Assembly: GCA_002898255.1 (NCBI GenBank)
Contig: BEIE01000001.1
Location: 1,323,554-1,387,553, forward strand
Reading direction: 5' to 3'
Length of the DNA: 64,000 nucleotides
Origin: a bacterium HR28
GTDB taxonomy: Bacteria > Chloroflexota > Chloroflexia > Thermomicrobiales > Thermomicrobiaceae
Shown: in pieces, positions 7,753 through 16,943 of the stretch
How the letters are laid out: every line of letters starts with the position of its first letter
Position numbering within the stretch: the stretch's first letter is position 1
Program-made: the position numbers and the translations under genes
The notes under the pieces: model-generated
The model's database searches: none
Told to the model about the DNA's origin: nothing
The model's input: only the letters and a program-made list of their open reading frames with translations

Positions 7753-9831
7753 TTAGCTGGCCACTGCGGCTTGGCGCGCCCGCGACTGTTGGATGATACT
7801 CTCGGCAAGATGTTGCGGGACAGGCTGGTAGTGAGAGAACTCGGTACGGAAGGTTCCACGCCCCTGCGTCAACGAGCGGAGCTCTGTGGCATAGCGTTGG
7901 AGTTCGGCAAGCGGCACCAACGCCTCGATGGTCGTGCGGCCATTTTCCCCTGGCGTCATGCCGAGGACTTGCGCCCGTTTGCCGTTTAGGTCACTCATCA
8001 CATCACCGGTGTATGTGTCTGGAACGGTAACCCAGAGTCGCATGATCGGTTCGAGGAGAATCGGCTTGGCGGCGGCTTGTCCTTTGCGGAATGCTTGAGC
8101 TGCTGCGATCTTGAACGAGAGTTCCGACGAGTCGACAGAGTGGTAGGATCCGTCGACCAGCGTAACTTTCACGTTTACAACGGGGTAGCCAGCGAGGACT
8201 CCCTCTTCCATTGCCTCCCGGACACCCTTCTCGACTGCCGGGATGAACTGCTTCGGGACAACGCCACCCACGATCGTTTCATGGAACTCGAAGTCGGCAT
8301 CTGGAAGTGGTTCGAGGTCGAGGAAGACGTGACCGTACTGCCCGTGGCCGCCGGTCTGCTTCTTGTGCTTGTACTCGACTCGGCGAACTGGAACCGAGAT
8401 CGTTTCCCGATAGGGAATGCGGGGCAGGCTCCAGTCGACCTGAACGCCGAACTTCCGAGCCATGCGGTCGAGCGCGATCTGTATGTGGCTCTCGCCCAGG
8501 CCGGATAAGAGTGTTTCTCCAGTTTGGTTCTCTCGGCCGACACGCAACGTCGGGTCCTCTTCGAGGAGTCGTTGCAAAGCGGTCCCCATTTTGTCCAGGT
8601 CGGTCTTGGTCCGTGGGAATACAGCGACTGTGAACACAGGCTCGGGAAACTTGATGCCTGCGAGTGTGATCGGCCGGCCCGGATCGGTCAAAGTATCGCC
8701 AGTTCGTGCAACCTGGAGTTTCGCAACTGCACCGATGTCGCCTGGCCCGATCTGTCCCACCGGTATCTGTTCTTTGCCCCGTACGACGAAGAGCTGGCCA
8801 ATGCGTTCCGTCTCGCCGCGCTGCGGAACTGCGGCGTGAGAATCGGTCCGGAGTGTTCCGGAGTAGACGCGGAAGTAGGAAAGCTTGCCGACGAAGGGGT
8901 CGGCGAACGTCTTGAAGACAATCGCGGCGAGCGGGCCGCTCGGATCAGGCGCAAGTTCGATTCGCTGACCGTCTGCTCGCGTAGCGCTAGTCGGGCCGGG
9001 TGCCGGGAAGAAGTCGATGATCGCGTCGAGAAGGGGAAGCACACCCTTAAGAGCGGTGGCCGCGCTCACGAACACTGGCACAACTGCACCGCTGGCGATC
9101 GCTACACGCAAGCCAGCGCGCAATTCGTCCGTGCTGATCTCGTCACCTTCAAGGTAGCGGAGCGTTAATTCTTCGTCGCTCTCGCAGGCTGCCTCGATCA
9201 GCTGGGTGCGGAACTCATCCAGTGAACTGACTAGCTCGTCCGGAACAGCAGTACTCTCAAGCGCTCCATTCTCCGTGTAGCGATAAGCCTGACCGGAGAG
9301 GACATCCACAAAGCCCTGGAAGGATTTCTCTTGACCGATTGGCAGATGCATCGGCACGACGCGGTTGCCGAACGCTGTCCGTGCACTGGCTAAGGCCTTG
9401 GTGAAGTTCGCGTGTTCGCGGTCCATTTTGTTGATCACCAAGGCACGTGGCAGTCGATGCGCTTCGGCGAGTTCCCACATGTGCTCGGTGCCGACCTCGA
9501 CGCCGACCGTCGCATCCATCAGGATCAGCGCGGCATCGACGATGCGCATCGCACTGTGGACCTCACCGACAAAATCGAAGTATCCCGGCGTATCGATGAG
9601 ATTCACTTTGTGTTCGCGCCATTCGAGAGGGACGATGCTAAGGGAGATCGAAATACGTCGCTTGTGCTCGTCAGGGTCCCAGTCGGAGACCGTCGTCCCC
9701 TCTTCGACACGACCCATCCGAGAGATCGTACGGGTCGCGTAGAGGAGCGCTTCGGTCAACGAGGTTTTCCCTGTGCCGCCGTGAGAGAAAAGGCCGATAT
9801 TACGGATCCGTTCAGGGGGATACTGCTTCAC
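7753..9831 (-). CDS. elongation factor G-like translational GTPase (EF-G2/FusA2 type)
   Basis: A 692-residue five-domain translational GTPase. The P-loop is SHGGTGKTS (about residues 16-24). Switch II is DTPGYFDFVGE and the guanine motif is NKMDRE. Domain II is TFADPFVGKLSYFRVYSG, and the domain IV segment includes KKQTGGHGQYGHVF. Classical EF-G has AHIDAGKTT and DTPGH; here Asp-Ala is replaced by Gly-Thr and the catalytic His by Tyr, marking it as the EF-G-like paralogue subfamily whose role is not well defined. The frame is open to 9945. I start at the GTG at 9831 because GAGGAGGG lies four bases upstream and the length then matches the family. Confidence 0.88.
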   Translation of the reverse strand: MKQYPPERIRNIGLFSHGGTGKTSLTEALLYATRTISRMGRVEEGTTVSDWDPDEHKRRISISLSIVPLEWREHKVNLIDTPGYFDFVGEVHSAMRIVDAALILMDATVGVEVGTEHMWELAEAHRLPRALVINKMDREHANFTKALASARTAFGNRVVPMHLPIGQEKSFQGFVDVLSGQAYRYTENGALESTAVPDELVSSLDEFRTQLIEAACESDEELTLRYLEGDEISTDELRAGLRVAIASGAVVPVFVSAATALKGVLPLLDAIIDFFPAPGPTSATRADGQRIELAPDPSGPLAAIVFKTFADPFVGKLSYFRVYSGTLRTDSHAAVPQRGETERIGQLFVVRGKEQIPVGQIGPGDIGAVAKLQVARTGDTLTDPGRPITLAGIKFPEPVFTVAVFPRTKTDLDKMGTALQRLLEEDPTLRVGRENQTGETLLSGLGESHIQIALDRMARKFGVQVDWSLPRIPYRETISVPVRRVEYKHKKQTGGHGQYGHVFLDLEPLPDADFEFHETIVGGVVPKQFIPAVEKGVREAMEEGVLAGYPVVNVKVTLVDGSYHSVDSSELSFKIAAAQAFRKGQAAAKPILLEPIMRLWVTVPDTYTGDVMSDLNGKRAQVLGMTPGENGRTTIEALVPLAELQRYATELRSLTQGRGTFRTEFSHYQPVPQHLAESIIQQSRARQAAVAS

Positions 9832-10006
9832 TGTACCCTCCTCACTAGCCGAACCGGCGACCGGTACCGCAAGCGGTACGGTGACGCCTAGATCGGATTT
9901 GCGCGAGATCGCCACATGGCGCACCTCGGCTTTCGGGACTGGCACCTGCTAGTATAACGCGCCAGCGACGTGATACGGGTAAGAGATGAGTCGAGAGGAT
10001 CGGCAG

Positions 10007-11134
10007 ATGACTACAGGAGCTGGACAGCAGTGCTCCGATGAGAAGGAGCATCTTGTCGCACTGATCCAGGAACTGGCTGCCCTCGATGGAGTTTCTGGGC
10101 ATGAGCAAGCAGTTGTAGCTCGACTCGTCGAGCTGTTCCGTCCCTTTGCCGCAACGGTTGAGGTCGATTCGTTTGGCAACCTCGCTGCGTGGCTACCGTC
10201 ACCGGTCGAGAGGCCGGTCCTGATGGTTTCCGCTCACTCCGATGAGATCGGTCTTGTGGTGAAAGGGATTGAGCCGAACGGATTTCTGCGTGTGGAAAAG
10301 ATCGGCGGTGTCATCGACAGTCTCCTACCTGGGCGGCACGTTCGTGTGCGCGGGTATCGCGGGGTGATCGGCGTGCGTCCTGGACATCTCCAGAGTCCGG
10401 ACGAGCAACGCTCAGTTCCTCCACTGCGCGAACTCTACGTCGATCTCGGCTTTGACTCAGCAGAGGAAGTGAGAGCACTTGGCATCCGTATTGGCGATCC
10501 GATCGCGTATGAGGAGCCGGTCGAGCGGTTGGCCAATCCCGATCGCATCAGTGGGAAAGCGTTAGACAACCGGGTGTCGTGCGCAGTGCTTCTCCTACTG
10601 GCGGAGCGATTACGTGGTGCATCGCTGCGCTGCCGTCCAGTGTTCGTTGTGACGGTCCAGGAAGAGGTCGGCCTGCGTGGTGCGCAGATGGTCGCATTTC
10701 GTCTCTCTCCGGATGCAGCGATCGTGGTCGACACCGTTCCTGCTGGTGGGACGCCGGACACCGATTTGGTACGAGATCTTGGAATTCGGATCGGCGGAGG
10801 GCCCGTGCTCGCCCTGGCGAGTGGGATGGGTGGAGTACGGGGGCATCTGGCACATCCTGGCATGCGCGACTTTCTCTTGCGGATTGCGGAGGAGCGTGGT
10901 ATTGGGGTTCAACTTGCCCTCTTTCCACGCAGCACATCGGATCTTGCGGCCGTGCATCTCGAACGGGGCGGAATCCCGTCGATGGTGGTGAATATTGCGC
11001 GGCGGTATTCACACAGCCCGGTCGAGACGCTTGACCTCAACGACGTTCTGGCAACGATCGACCTTCTCGAGGCGGCTGTTCAAGCGTTCGATGCAACGGT
11101 GTCTTTCGATTTCCTGGCTGGTCATGGCAGTTAA
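10007..11134 (+). CDS. M42-family aminopeptidase/deblocking peptidase
   Basis: A 375-residue cobalt/zinc aminopeptidase of the M42 (glutamyl aminopeptidase/endoglucanase M-like) family, forming large oligomeric cytosolic shells in known members. Visible metal-site motifs are SAHSDEIGLVV, GKALDNRVSCAV (the bridging Asp retained), VQEEVGLRGAQ (catalytic Glu and ligand), VVDTVPAGGTPD, and the late RYSHSPVETLDL. The start ATG 10007 follows GAGAGG by eight bases; an ATG at 9986 in the same frame has no good ribosome site. The gene converges with coaX, the two ends overlapping by four bases. Confidence 0.88.
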   Translation: MTTGAGQQCSDEKEHLVALIQELAALDGVSGHEQAVVARLVELFRPFAATVEVDSFGNLAAWLPSPVERPVLMVSAHSDEIGLVVKGIEPNGFLRVEKIGGVIDSLLPGRHVRVRGYRGVIGVRPGHLQSPDEQRSVPPLRELYVDLGFDSAEEVRALGIRIGDPIAYEEPVERLANPDRISGKALDNRVSCAVLLLLAERLRGASLRCRPVFVVTVQEEVGLRGAQMVAFRLSPDAAIVVDTVPAGGTPDTDLVRDLGIRIGGGPVLALASGMGGVRGHLAHPGMRDFLLRIAEERGIGVQLALFPRSTSDLAAVHLERGGIPSMVVNIARRYSHSPVETLDLNDVLATIDLLEAAVQAFDATVSFDFLAGHGS

Positions 11135-11919
11135 CCTGGCGGCGTCGTGCTGTGCTGTCGGACTCGCTCATAGGCAAGACGTAACCCATACAGGGTGAGG
11201 TCCGGCTCAACAGCCAGGAACTCCGGGACAAGTGGTGCAACGAGTGGGGCAAGACCACCCGTGGCAACGACCGGGGCTTCCTGACCGAGTTCCTCACGAA
11301 TACGTCGGATAAGACCACGCACAAGTTCGGCGTATCCAAGGACCGTCCCGGCCTGGAGGCCCTCCCGGGTGCTCCGGCCGATGGCTCGGGACGGAGGTTC
11401 CAGGGCAACTGTGAACAAGCGAGCCGCTCGCTGTGTCAGTGCTTCAAATGCGATTGTGATGCCCGGTGCGATAGCGCCACCGATGTACGCGCCCGTTGAA
11501 TCAACGACATCGAAGGTGGTGCCCGTGCCGAAGTCAACGACGATCACTGGAGCACCGTAGCGTTCGATCGCCCCGAGCGCGTTGCAGATCCGGTCAGCTC
11601 CAACCTCGGAAGGATTGTCAACTCGTAGTGGCAACCCGAGTTCCTGATTGCCATTGACAACAAGTGGTTCGATCGCGAGATGTCGCCGCGCGAGCTCCAG
11701 AAAAACACTCGTCAAAGGTGGGACAACACTTGCGAGCGCGACCGCCTCAATGTCCTGAATGTGAAAGCCTTGGGTCTGGCTGAGAACGACAAGTTGAACC
11801 CACCATTCGTCAGGCATACGGTCGCGGGCTGTGGCAAGACGCCAGCGCGCGCGGAGCTCAGTGCCTGCAAAGACTCCGATCACAACGTTCGTGTTTCCGA
11901 CGTCGACTGCCAGAAGCAC
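11131..11919 (-). CDS. coaX: type III pantothenate kinase
   Basis: A 262-residue ASKHA-fold kinase catalysing the first step of coenzyme A synthesis. The N-terminal phosphate motif is AVDVGNTN, the middle motif DFGTGTTFDVV, the substrate region GADRICNALGA, then GGAIAPGI and the C-terminal VVATGGLAPL. Length and motif order fit CoaX, which needs a monovalent cation and resists CoA feedback in studied members. It is a single gene transcribed divergently from ppc and convergent with the M42 peptidase. The start is GTG. Confidence 0.95.
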   Translation of the reverse strand: MLLAVDVGNTNVVIGVFAGTELRARWRLATARDRMPDEWWVQLVVLSQTQGFHIQDIEAVALASVVPPLTSVFLELARRHLAIEPLVVNGNQELGLPLRVDNPSEVGADRICNALGAIERYGAPVIVVDFGTGTTFDVVDSTGAYIGGAIAPGITIAFEALTQRAARLFTVALEPPSRAIGRSTREGLQAGTVLGYAELVRGLIRRIREELGQEAPVVATGGLAPLVAPLVPEFLAVEPDLTLYGLRLAYERVRQHSTTPPG

Positions 11920-12050
11920 GGCGCGTACCCTTTCCTACGAGCTGAGGACGCGGACGACCGCTCGTTCGCTGGTCCTGAGCGTACTGCAGGGCGAGTTCTC
12001 CTGCACTGTGCGCGCGATGGAGCGCGCGTGCTCGACGAGGAGCGGGAACG

Positions 12051-14834
12051 ATGGAGGAACAACGACGATTGTCCCGAAGCGGCCAAGTCGAGCGGCTTCG
12101 GGCAGAACCAATCGAGGGTCTGCGCAATGAAGTCAATCTCCTGGGGACGTTGCTCGGAGACGTGCTTCGTGAGCAGGGCGGACCAAGACTCTACGAGATT
12201 GTTGAACGAGCGCGGCAAGAAACGATCATTGCTCGTACCACTGGGAACGTTGCAGATCGTCTCCGAGCGCTTCTGGTGTGGATGGAGACTTTGTCTGACG
12301 AAGATATCTTTGGTCTCGTCCGCGCCTTCGGGATCTATTTCCACCTGATTAACCTTGCAGAGCAGCATCATCGGGTGCGGACGCTACGGCAACGAGAGCG
12401 AAGTGAGCCGCCGCTGCATGAGTCGTTGGAAGCAGCGCTGTTGACGTTGCGAGAACGGCGCATTGAGCCTGAACGCGTCGCGCAGATTCTGGGTGAACTT
12501 TTGGTCTTTCCTGTCTTTACGGCACACCCGTCTGAGCCGCGTCGGCGAACCGTGTTACAGCGGCTCGCGGCACTCGCGCCACTGATCCAGCAGCTGGACG
12601 ATGTACGTCTCGCGCCGCGCGAGCGTGAGTGGTTGCTGGACCGTATCCGGGAGGAGATCACGCTGCTCTGGCAGACGGCTGAGACCCGAGTGGCGCGGCC
12701 GACGCCGCTTGACGAGGTTCGGAGCAACATTGCAATCCTCACTGGCCCGGTCTACGAGGTAGTTCCGATTCTGCGTCGTGCCTTGCGACGCGCATTGGCG
12801 CGCTCGTACCCCGAGCTGCTGGAGCGTCGCTGGCCTTTGCCAATACGACTCGGCACCTGGGTCGGCGGCGATCGTGACGGCAATCCGGCAGTCACTGCAG
12901 CGGTGACTGAAGCAACGGCGCGTCTGATGCGCGAGGCGATTCTGCGCCGGTATCGTGAGGAAGTGGTCGAACTCCGTCGGGCGCTGAGTATTTCGGCTAG
13001 GCTGCGATCGATCACACCGGAACTCACCGCACTCATTGAGCGCGAGCGAGAAGCACTCGGGTTGACCCCGGTGCGAGCCTGGGCTGACGAGCCGTACCGG
13101 CGAATCTTTGGCCTCATCGAGGAACGCTTGCGTCGAACAGAAGTGGGAGAGGAGGGAGGATATACCTCGCCGGAGGAGCTTCTGGAACACCTGCAAATTG
13201 TCGCGGATTCCTTGCGCCGCAACGGTGGAAAGCGGATCGCGGACGGACGAGTGGAGGATCTGCTCGCTCGCGTCGAATTGTTTGGTTTCCATCTAGCCGA
13301 GTTGGAGATCCGACAAGATGCAGCACGGCATCGGGAAGCGCTCGCCGAGCTGTTTGGGCTTTCTGGGCAGGCGGGTTTCAGCGAGCGAAGTGCGGAGGAA
13401 CGTCTCGCGCTGGTGCTGGCTCGACTCCGTGCCGAGCCGTTTGGTTTTCCACGCGGCGCGCTTTCCCCGGAGACACGTGAAGTGCTTGACACGTTCGATG
13501 CGGTAGCGCGGATCCAACGCTTCAATGGCGAATGTGCCTGTCATACGGTCATCGTGTCAATGACGGCCGAGCCGGCCGACGTTCTGGGGACGTTTGTGCT
13601 CGCGCGGGAGGCTGGGCTCTGTGGGGTGGACACTGACGGATGGCAGGCATGGTCACGGATTGATGTCGTGCCCCTCTTTGAGCAGATCGCGGAACTTGAT
13701 CGCTGCCACAAGATTCTGGCACAGCTGCTCGACATTCCGGAGTATCGGGCGCTGGTTGCGTCCAGAGGTTCTGTCCAAGAAGTCATGGTCGGATATTCCG
13801 ACAGCAACAAGGATGGTGGCTACGTTTCCTCGAACTGGCGAATCTATCAAGCACAACAGCGCCTCGCAGAAGTTGCGGCGACATATAAGGTGCGCCTGCG
13901 AATTTTCCACGGGCGGGGCGGTGCGATTGGACGCGGTGGCGGCCCGATGGGACGGGCGATCTGGGCGCGACCGGCGGCGGCGCGCACACCGCTCCTGAAG
14001 GTCACGGAGCAAGGCGAGGTGATCTTCGGACGGTATAACGATCCGGCGATTGCTCTCCGCCACTGGGAACAAATGATGCATGCACTTTTGGTCTCGAGTT
14101 CCGCCGAACACGAGCCCAATATTCCGCCAGAGTGGATCGAGTTGATGAACGCCTTGGCGGAGTGGTCGCAGCAGGCGTATGAGGAGCTCGTAAAAGTCAG
14201 TAACGTGTTTGTGTCATATTTTACGATGGCGACACCCTTTCCCGAACTGGCCAGTCTCAACTTGGCGTCCCGCCCGGTTGCTCGGCGAACGGGGGCGCAT
14301 GGGGTGATACAGTTCGCTGACCTTCGTGCTATCCCCTGGGTTTTCAGTTGGACCCAGACGCGTGTCAACCTTCCTGGTTGGTATGGCCTGGGAACAGCGC
14401 TCGAACGAGCGTTCGCGTGCGGGGCGCAGCAAACCCTACAAGCGATGTATCGGCGGTGGCCGTTCTTCGAGATGCTGGTTGATAACGCGCAAATCAGTTT
14501 GGCGACGGCTGAAATGGCAATCGCTGAGCTGTATGCGTCGCTGGCAAATAACAACGCTGATGTCTTCACACGCATCCGGGACGAGCACAGCCGTACAGTG
14601 CGAATGGTGCTGGCGGTCACCGGTCAGCACGATCTCCTGGAGCGGTCGCCGATCCTCGCCCGGCTGGTCAAACTGCGCAACCCTTATGTTGACGTGCTCC
14701 ATCTCTGCCAGATCGTGCTGCTGCGGCGCTACCGAAGGACAGAGCAGGAGTCTCCTGAACGGCGGGCTCGCCTGTTGGATGCGATCCATCACAGTATCAA
14801 CGCGATTGCGGCAGGACTGCAGACGACCGGTTGA
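12051..14834 (+). CDS. ppc: phosphoenolpyruvate carboxylase
   Basis: A 927-residue full-length PEP carboxylase, making oxaloacetate from PEP and bicarbonate to refill the citric acid cycle. The catalytic His motif appears as FTAHPSEPRR (Ser instead of the usual Thr). GGDRDGNPAVT is the second signature, VGYSDSNKDGGY the third, and FHGRGGAIGRGGGP the flexible catalytic loop. The protein ends AAGLQTTG, close to the conserved C-terminal NTG. Start ATG 12051 is preceded by GAGGAG eight bases upstream. The 3' end runs 38 bases into queG on the opposite strand. Confidence 0.97.
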   Translation: MEEQRRLSRSGQVERLRAEPIEGLRNEVNLLGTLLGDVLREQGGPRLYEIVERARQETIIARTTGNVADRLRALLVWMETLSDEDIFGLVRAFGIYFHLINLAEQHHRVRTLRQRERSEPPLHESLEAALLTLRERRIEPERVAQILGELLVFPVFTAHPSEPRRRTVLQRLAALAPLIQQLDDVRLAPREREWLLDRIREEITLLWQTAETRVARPTPLDEVRSNIAILTGPVYEVVPILRRALRRALARSYPELLERRWPLPIRLGTWVGGDRDGNPAVTAAVTEATARLMREAILRRYREEVVELRRALSISARLRSITPELTALIEREREALGLTPVRAWADEPYRRIFGLIEERLRRTEVGEEGGYTSPEELLEHLQIVADSLRRNGGKRIADGRVEDLLARVELFGFHLAELEIRQDAARHREALAELFGLSGQAGFSERSAEERLALVLARLRAEPFGFPRGALSPETREVLDTFDAVARIQRFNGECACHTVIVSMTAEPADVLGTFVLAREAGLCGVDTDGWQAWSRIDVVPLFEQIAELDRCHKILAQLLDIPEYRALVASRGSVQEVMVGYSDSNKDGGYVSSNWRIYQAQQRLAEVAATYKVRLRIFHGRGGAIGRGGGPMGRAIWARPAAARTPLLKVTEQGEVIFGRYNDPAIALRHWEQMMHALLVSSSAEHEPNIPPEWIELMNALAEWSQQAYEELVKVSNVFVSYFTMATPFPELASLNLASRPVARRTGAHGVIQFADLRAIPWVFSWTQTRVNLPGWYGLGTALERAFACGAQQTLQAMYRRWPFFEMLVDNAQISLATAEMAIAELYASLANNNADVFTRIRDEHSRTVRMVLAVTGQHDLLERSPILARLVKLRNPYVDVLHLCQIVLLRRYRRTEQESPERRARLLDAIHHSINAIAAGLQTTG

Positions 14835-15975
14835 GTGGCTCCGGCGGCGAGATGAGTAGTCGCTCCAGCTCTTCGCGCGCCAGTGGATCTGTCTCGCGGT
14901 CACGAGCTCGCCGGAGCACTGGTTCGCTGAGGGCGAAGTCGATTCGTGCCATGGCCCAGGCGGCGTGGCTGCGCACGAGCGGTTGGTCATGACCGAGGAG
15001 AGCCTCTTCGAGAGTCTCCAAGTGGCGAGCGTCGCCGACGTTGCCGAGGGCCACGGTAGCATTCCGTGCGAGCCCCGCGCGTTTTGCCCGTAGAACCGGG
15101 CGTCCACGATAGATGCTCCGGAACTCCTCTTCGGTCATCCGGAGCAGCCATTCGAGTGATGGGTAGCAGTGCTCAAGCCGCTCAGGGCGGACGACGTCGT
15201 CGTCCGTGGGTTGCGCCGCAGCAGTGTACGGGCAGACTTCCTGGCAAATATCGCACCCAAATACCCAATTGCCCATGAGCGGTCGTAGTTCCCAGGGAAT
15301 CGGGCCCCGGTGTTCAATCGTCAAGTACGAGATGCAGCGAGGCGCATAGAGCGCGTAAGGACCGACAAGTGCACCGGTGGGACAGGCGTCCAGACATCGG
15401 CGACACCGACCGCAGCGGGGGCGAAGTGGCTCATCGGGCTCTAGATCGATGTCGACCACAAGCTCAGCAAGCAGGACCCACGAGCCGTGATGTGGGACGA
15501 TGACCAAGGTGTTCTTCCCCTGCCAGCCAAGTCCAGCGCGTACGGCGACCTCGCGGTCGACGATCCGTGCGGTGTCCACGAGATAGCGGGCTTCGATCCG
15601 CCGCCCCAGTCGTGCTTCCAGGAGCTGATGGAGTCGTTGCAGCCGATGACGAAGGACACGATGATAGTCGAGCCCCCATGCATATCGCGCGATGCGACCG
15701 CGTACGATGCCATCGTCGGGTGGCTGGATGTCAGGAAGCCAATAGGGAAGCCCAACACTGATAATGCTCCGTGCAGTGGGGTGGAGATTGCGCGGATCTG
15801 CGGCAACTTCGGCACGCTGCTCGTTGAACCACTCCATTCCCTGGAGAAATCCAGCGCGGATCCGTGCACGCAGCAGTTCGGCAAGGCCGGGAAACGGCTC
15901 AGCCGTGGTCACCGCGACCAGCGTGAGACCTGCCTCACGGGCAAGGGCACGAAGTTCGTCGCGTGTCAGGCGCAT
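14797..15975 (-). CDS. queG: epoxyqueuosine reductase
   Basis: A 392-residue cobalamin and iron-sulfur enzyme that reduces epoxyqueuosine to queuosine at the tRNA wobble base. Two 4Fe-4S motifs are present: CGRCRRCLDACP and CDICQEVCPY. The upstream segment has DTARIVDREVAVRAGLGWQGKNT. The C-terminal about 90 residues form HEAT-like helices (NATVALGNVGD, SHAAWAMARID), typical of longer QueG proteins. Its start overlaps the 3' end of the kinase gene by 10 bases, so it is the last gene of the rseP-ispG-kinase-queG unit. No other queuosine gene is in the window. Confidence 0.95.
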   Translation of the reverse strand: MRLTRDELRALAREAGLTLVAVTTAEPFPGLAELLRARIRAGFLQGMEWFNEQRAEVAADPRNLHPTARSIISVGLPYWLPDIQPPDDGIVRGRIARYAWGLDYHRVLRHRLQRLHQLLEARLGRRIEARYLVDTARIVDREVAVRAGLGWQGKNTLVIVPHHGSWVLLAELVVDIDLEPDEPLRPRCGRCRRCLDACPTGALVGPYALYAPRCISYLTIEHRGPIPWELRPLMGNWVFGCDICQEVCPYTAAAQPTDDDVVRPERLEHCYPSLEWLLRMTEEEFRSIYRGRPVLRAKRAGLARNATVALGNVGDARHLETLEEALLGHDQPLVRSHAAWAMARIDFALSEPVLRRARDRETDPLAREELERLLISPPEPLNRSSAVLPQSR

Positions 15976-16925
15976 GATCGGGCCTCGCGTAAGAAGGCGG
16001 TGATTTCGTCACGAGTGGGGAGGGCGGCACGCGCTCCGACTGCGCGAGTGGCAAGCGCTCCCATAGCGTTGGCGAAGCGCCCGATCTCGGGGAGCGGCAT
16101 CCGGAGGAGCAAACCGTAAACCACGCCAGCGGCGAACGCGTCTCCGGCCCCGGTTGAATCAACCGCAGCGACCTCGAAGGCCGGCACCCGCACGATCTCC
16201 CGTGTCGTCACAAGCACGGAGCCATGACGGCCGCGGCTTATTGCTGCGAGTCGTGTTGCGCCGAGTGGCATAGTCTCTTGAAGCCGCTCGAGCGTGGTAT
16301 CGAGCTCGTCGAGGCCAAGAATTGCCCGGAGTTCGGCCTCGTTCCCGACTAGGACATCGTGTTGCAGCGCAAGTCGCAGGCTGCGCTCGGGTGGAAGCTC
16401 GGCCAGGTGGGTCAGCGTACCAATAAGCCGCACACGGGGAGCGATGTGTGCCGGGAGATCGACGAGAAACTGACGGAGCTCGGCGTCATCGACATCGATG
16501 ACCACGAGCGGTGCGCCGAAGATGCGGTCAAGCGGGAGAGGGTTGCCCATCCGCAGGCGCGCGCCGGGGAACTCAAGAATTGTTCGTTCAGGGCCCGGTG
16601 TCACCAGAATTGTGCAACGATCGGTCATGGCTCCTGCTGAGGGTGGTACCAGGTGCACATCAAGACCCTCGTGCTGGAGCTCGCTCAAGAGCTGCCGTCC
16701 GAGAGCATCGTCTCCCACTGTTGTGACAAAGAGCGTTGGGACACCGAGACGGGCAAGCGCAACAGCGATGTTCGCTGCGGTGCCACCGCCAGCTTCAAAC
16801 CGTGCGGTGACGGTTGCTCCAATACCTTCCTGGAGATGTCGGTCGAGCACAAGGAACTGGTCCCACGACGTGGGACCGAGGACGGCGACAGCAGGTTGCG
16901 GGCGGTTCGCCGTCCCGTTGCGCAC
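15966..16925 (-). CDS. PfkB-family carbohydrate/nucleoside kinase
   Basis: A 319-residue ribokinase-fold kinase. The PfkB N-terminal signature lies at GGGTAANIAVALARLG and the C-terminal ATP/anion-hole signature at VDSTGAGDAFAAGVVYG, with the catalytic Asp in GAGD. The substrate (ribose, fructose, adenosine or other) is not determinable; the family is broad. The GTG start has GAGGGG seven bases upstream. It sits 18 bases after ispG and overlaps queG, so it is cotranscribed, but no metabolic link to either neighbour is evident. Confidence 0.85.
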   Translation of the reverse strand: MRNGTANRPQPAVAVLGPTSWDQFLVLDRHLQEGIGATVTARFEAGGGTAANIAVALARLGVPTLFVTTVGDDALGRQLLSELQHEGLDVHLVPPSAGAMTDRCTILVTPGPERTILEFPGARLRMGNPLPLDRIFGAPLVVIDVDDAELRQFLVDLPAHIAPRVRLIGTLTHLAELPPERSLRLALQHDVLVGNEAELRAILGLDELDTTLERLQETMPLGATRLAAISRGRHGSVLVTTREIVRVPAFEVAAVDSTGAGDAFAAGVVYGLLLRMPLPEIGRFANAMGALATRAVGARAALPTRDEITAFLREARSCA

Positions 16926-16943
16926 TAGGAACCCCTCGTGATC

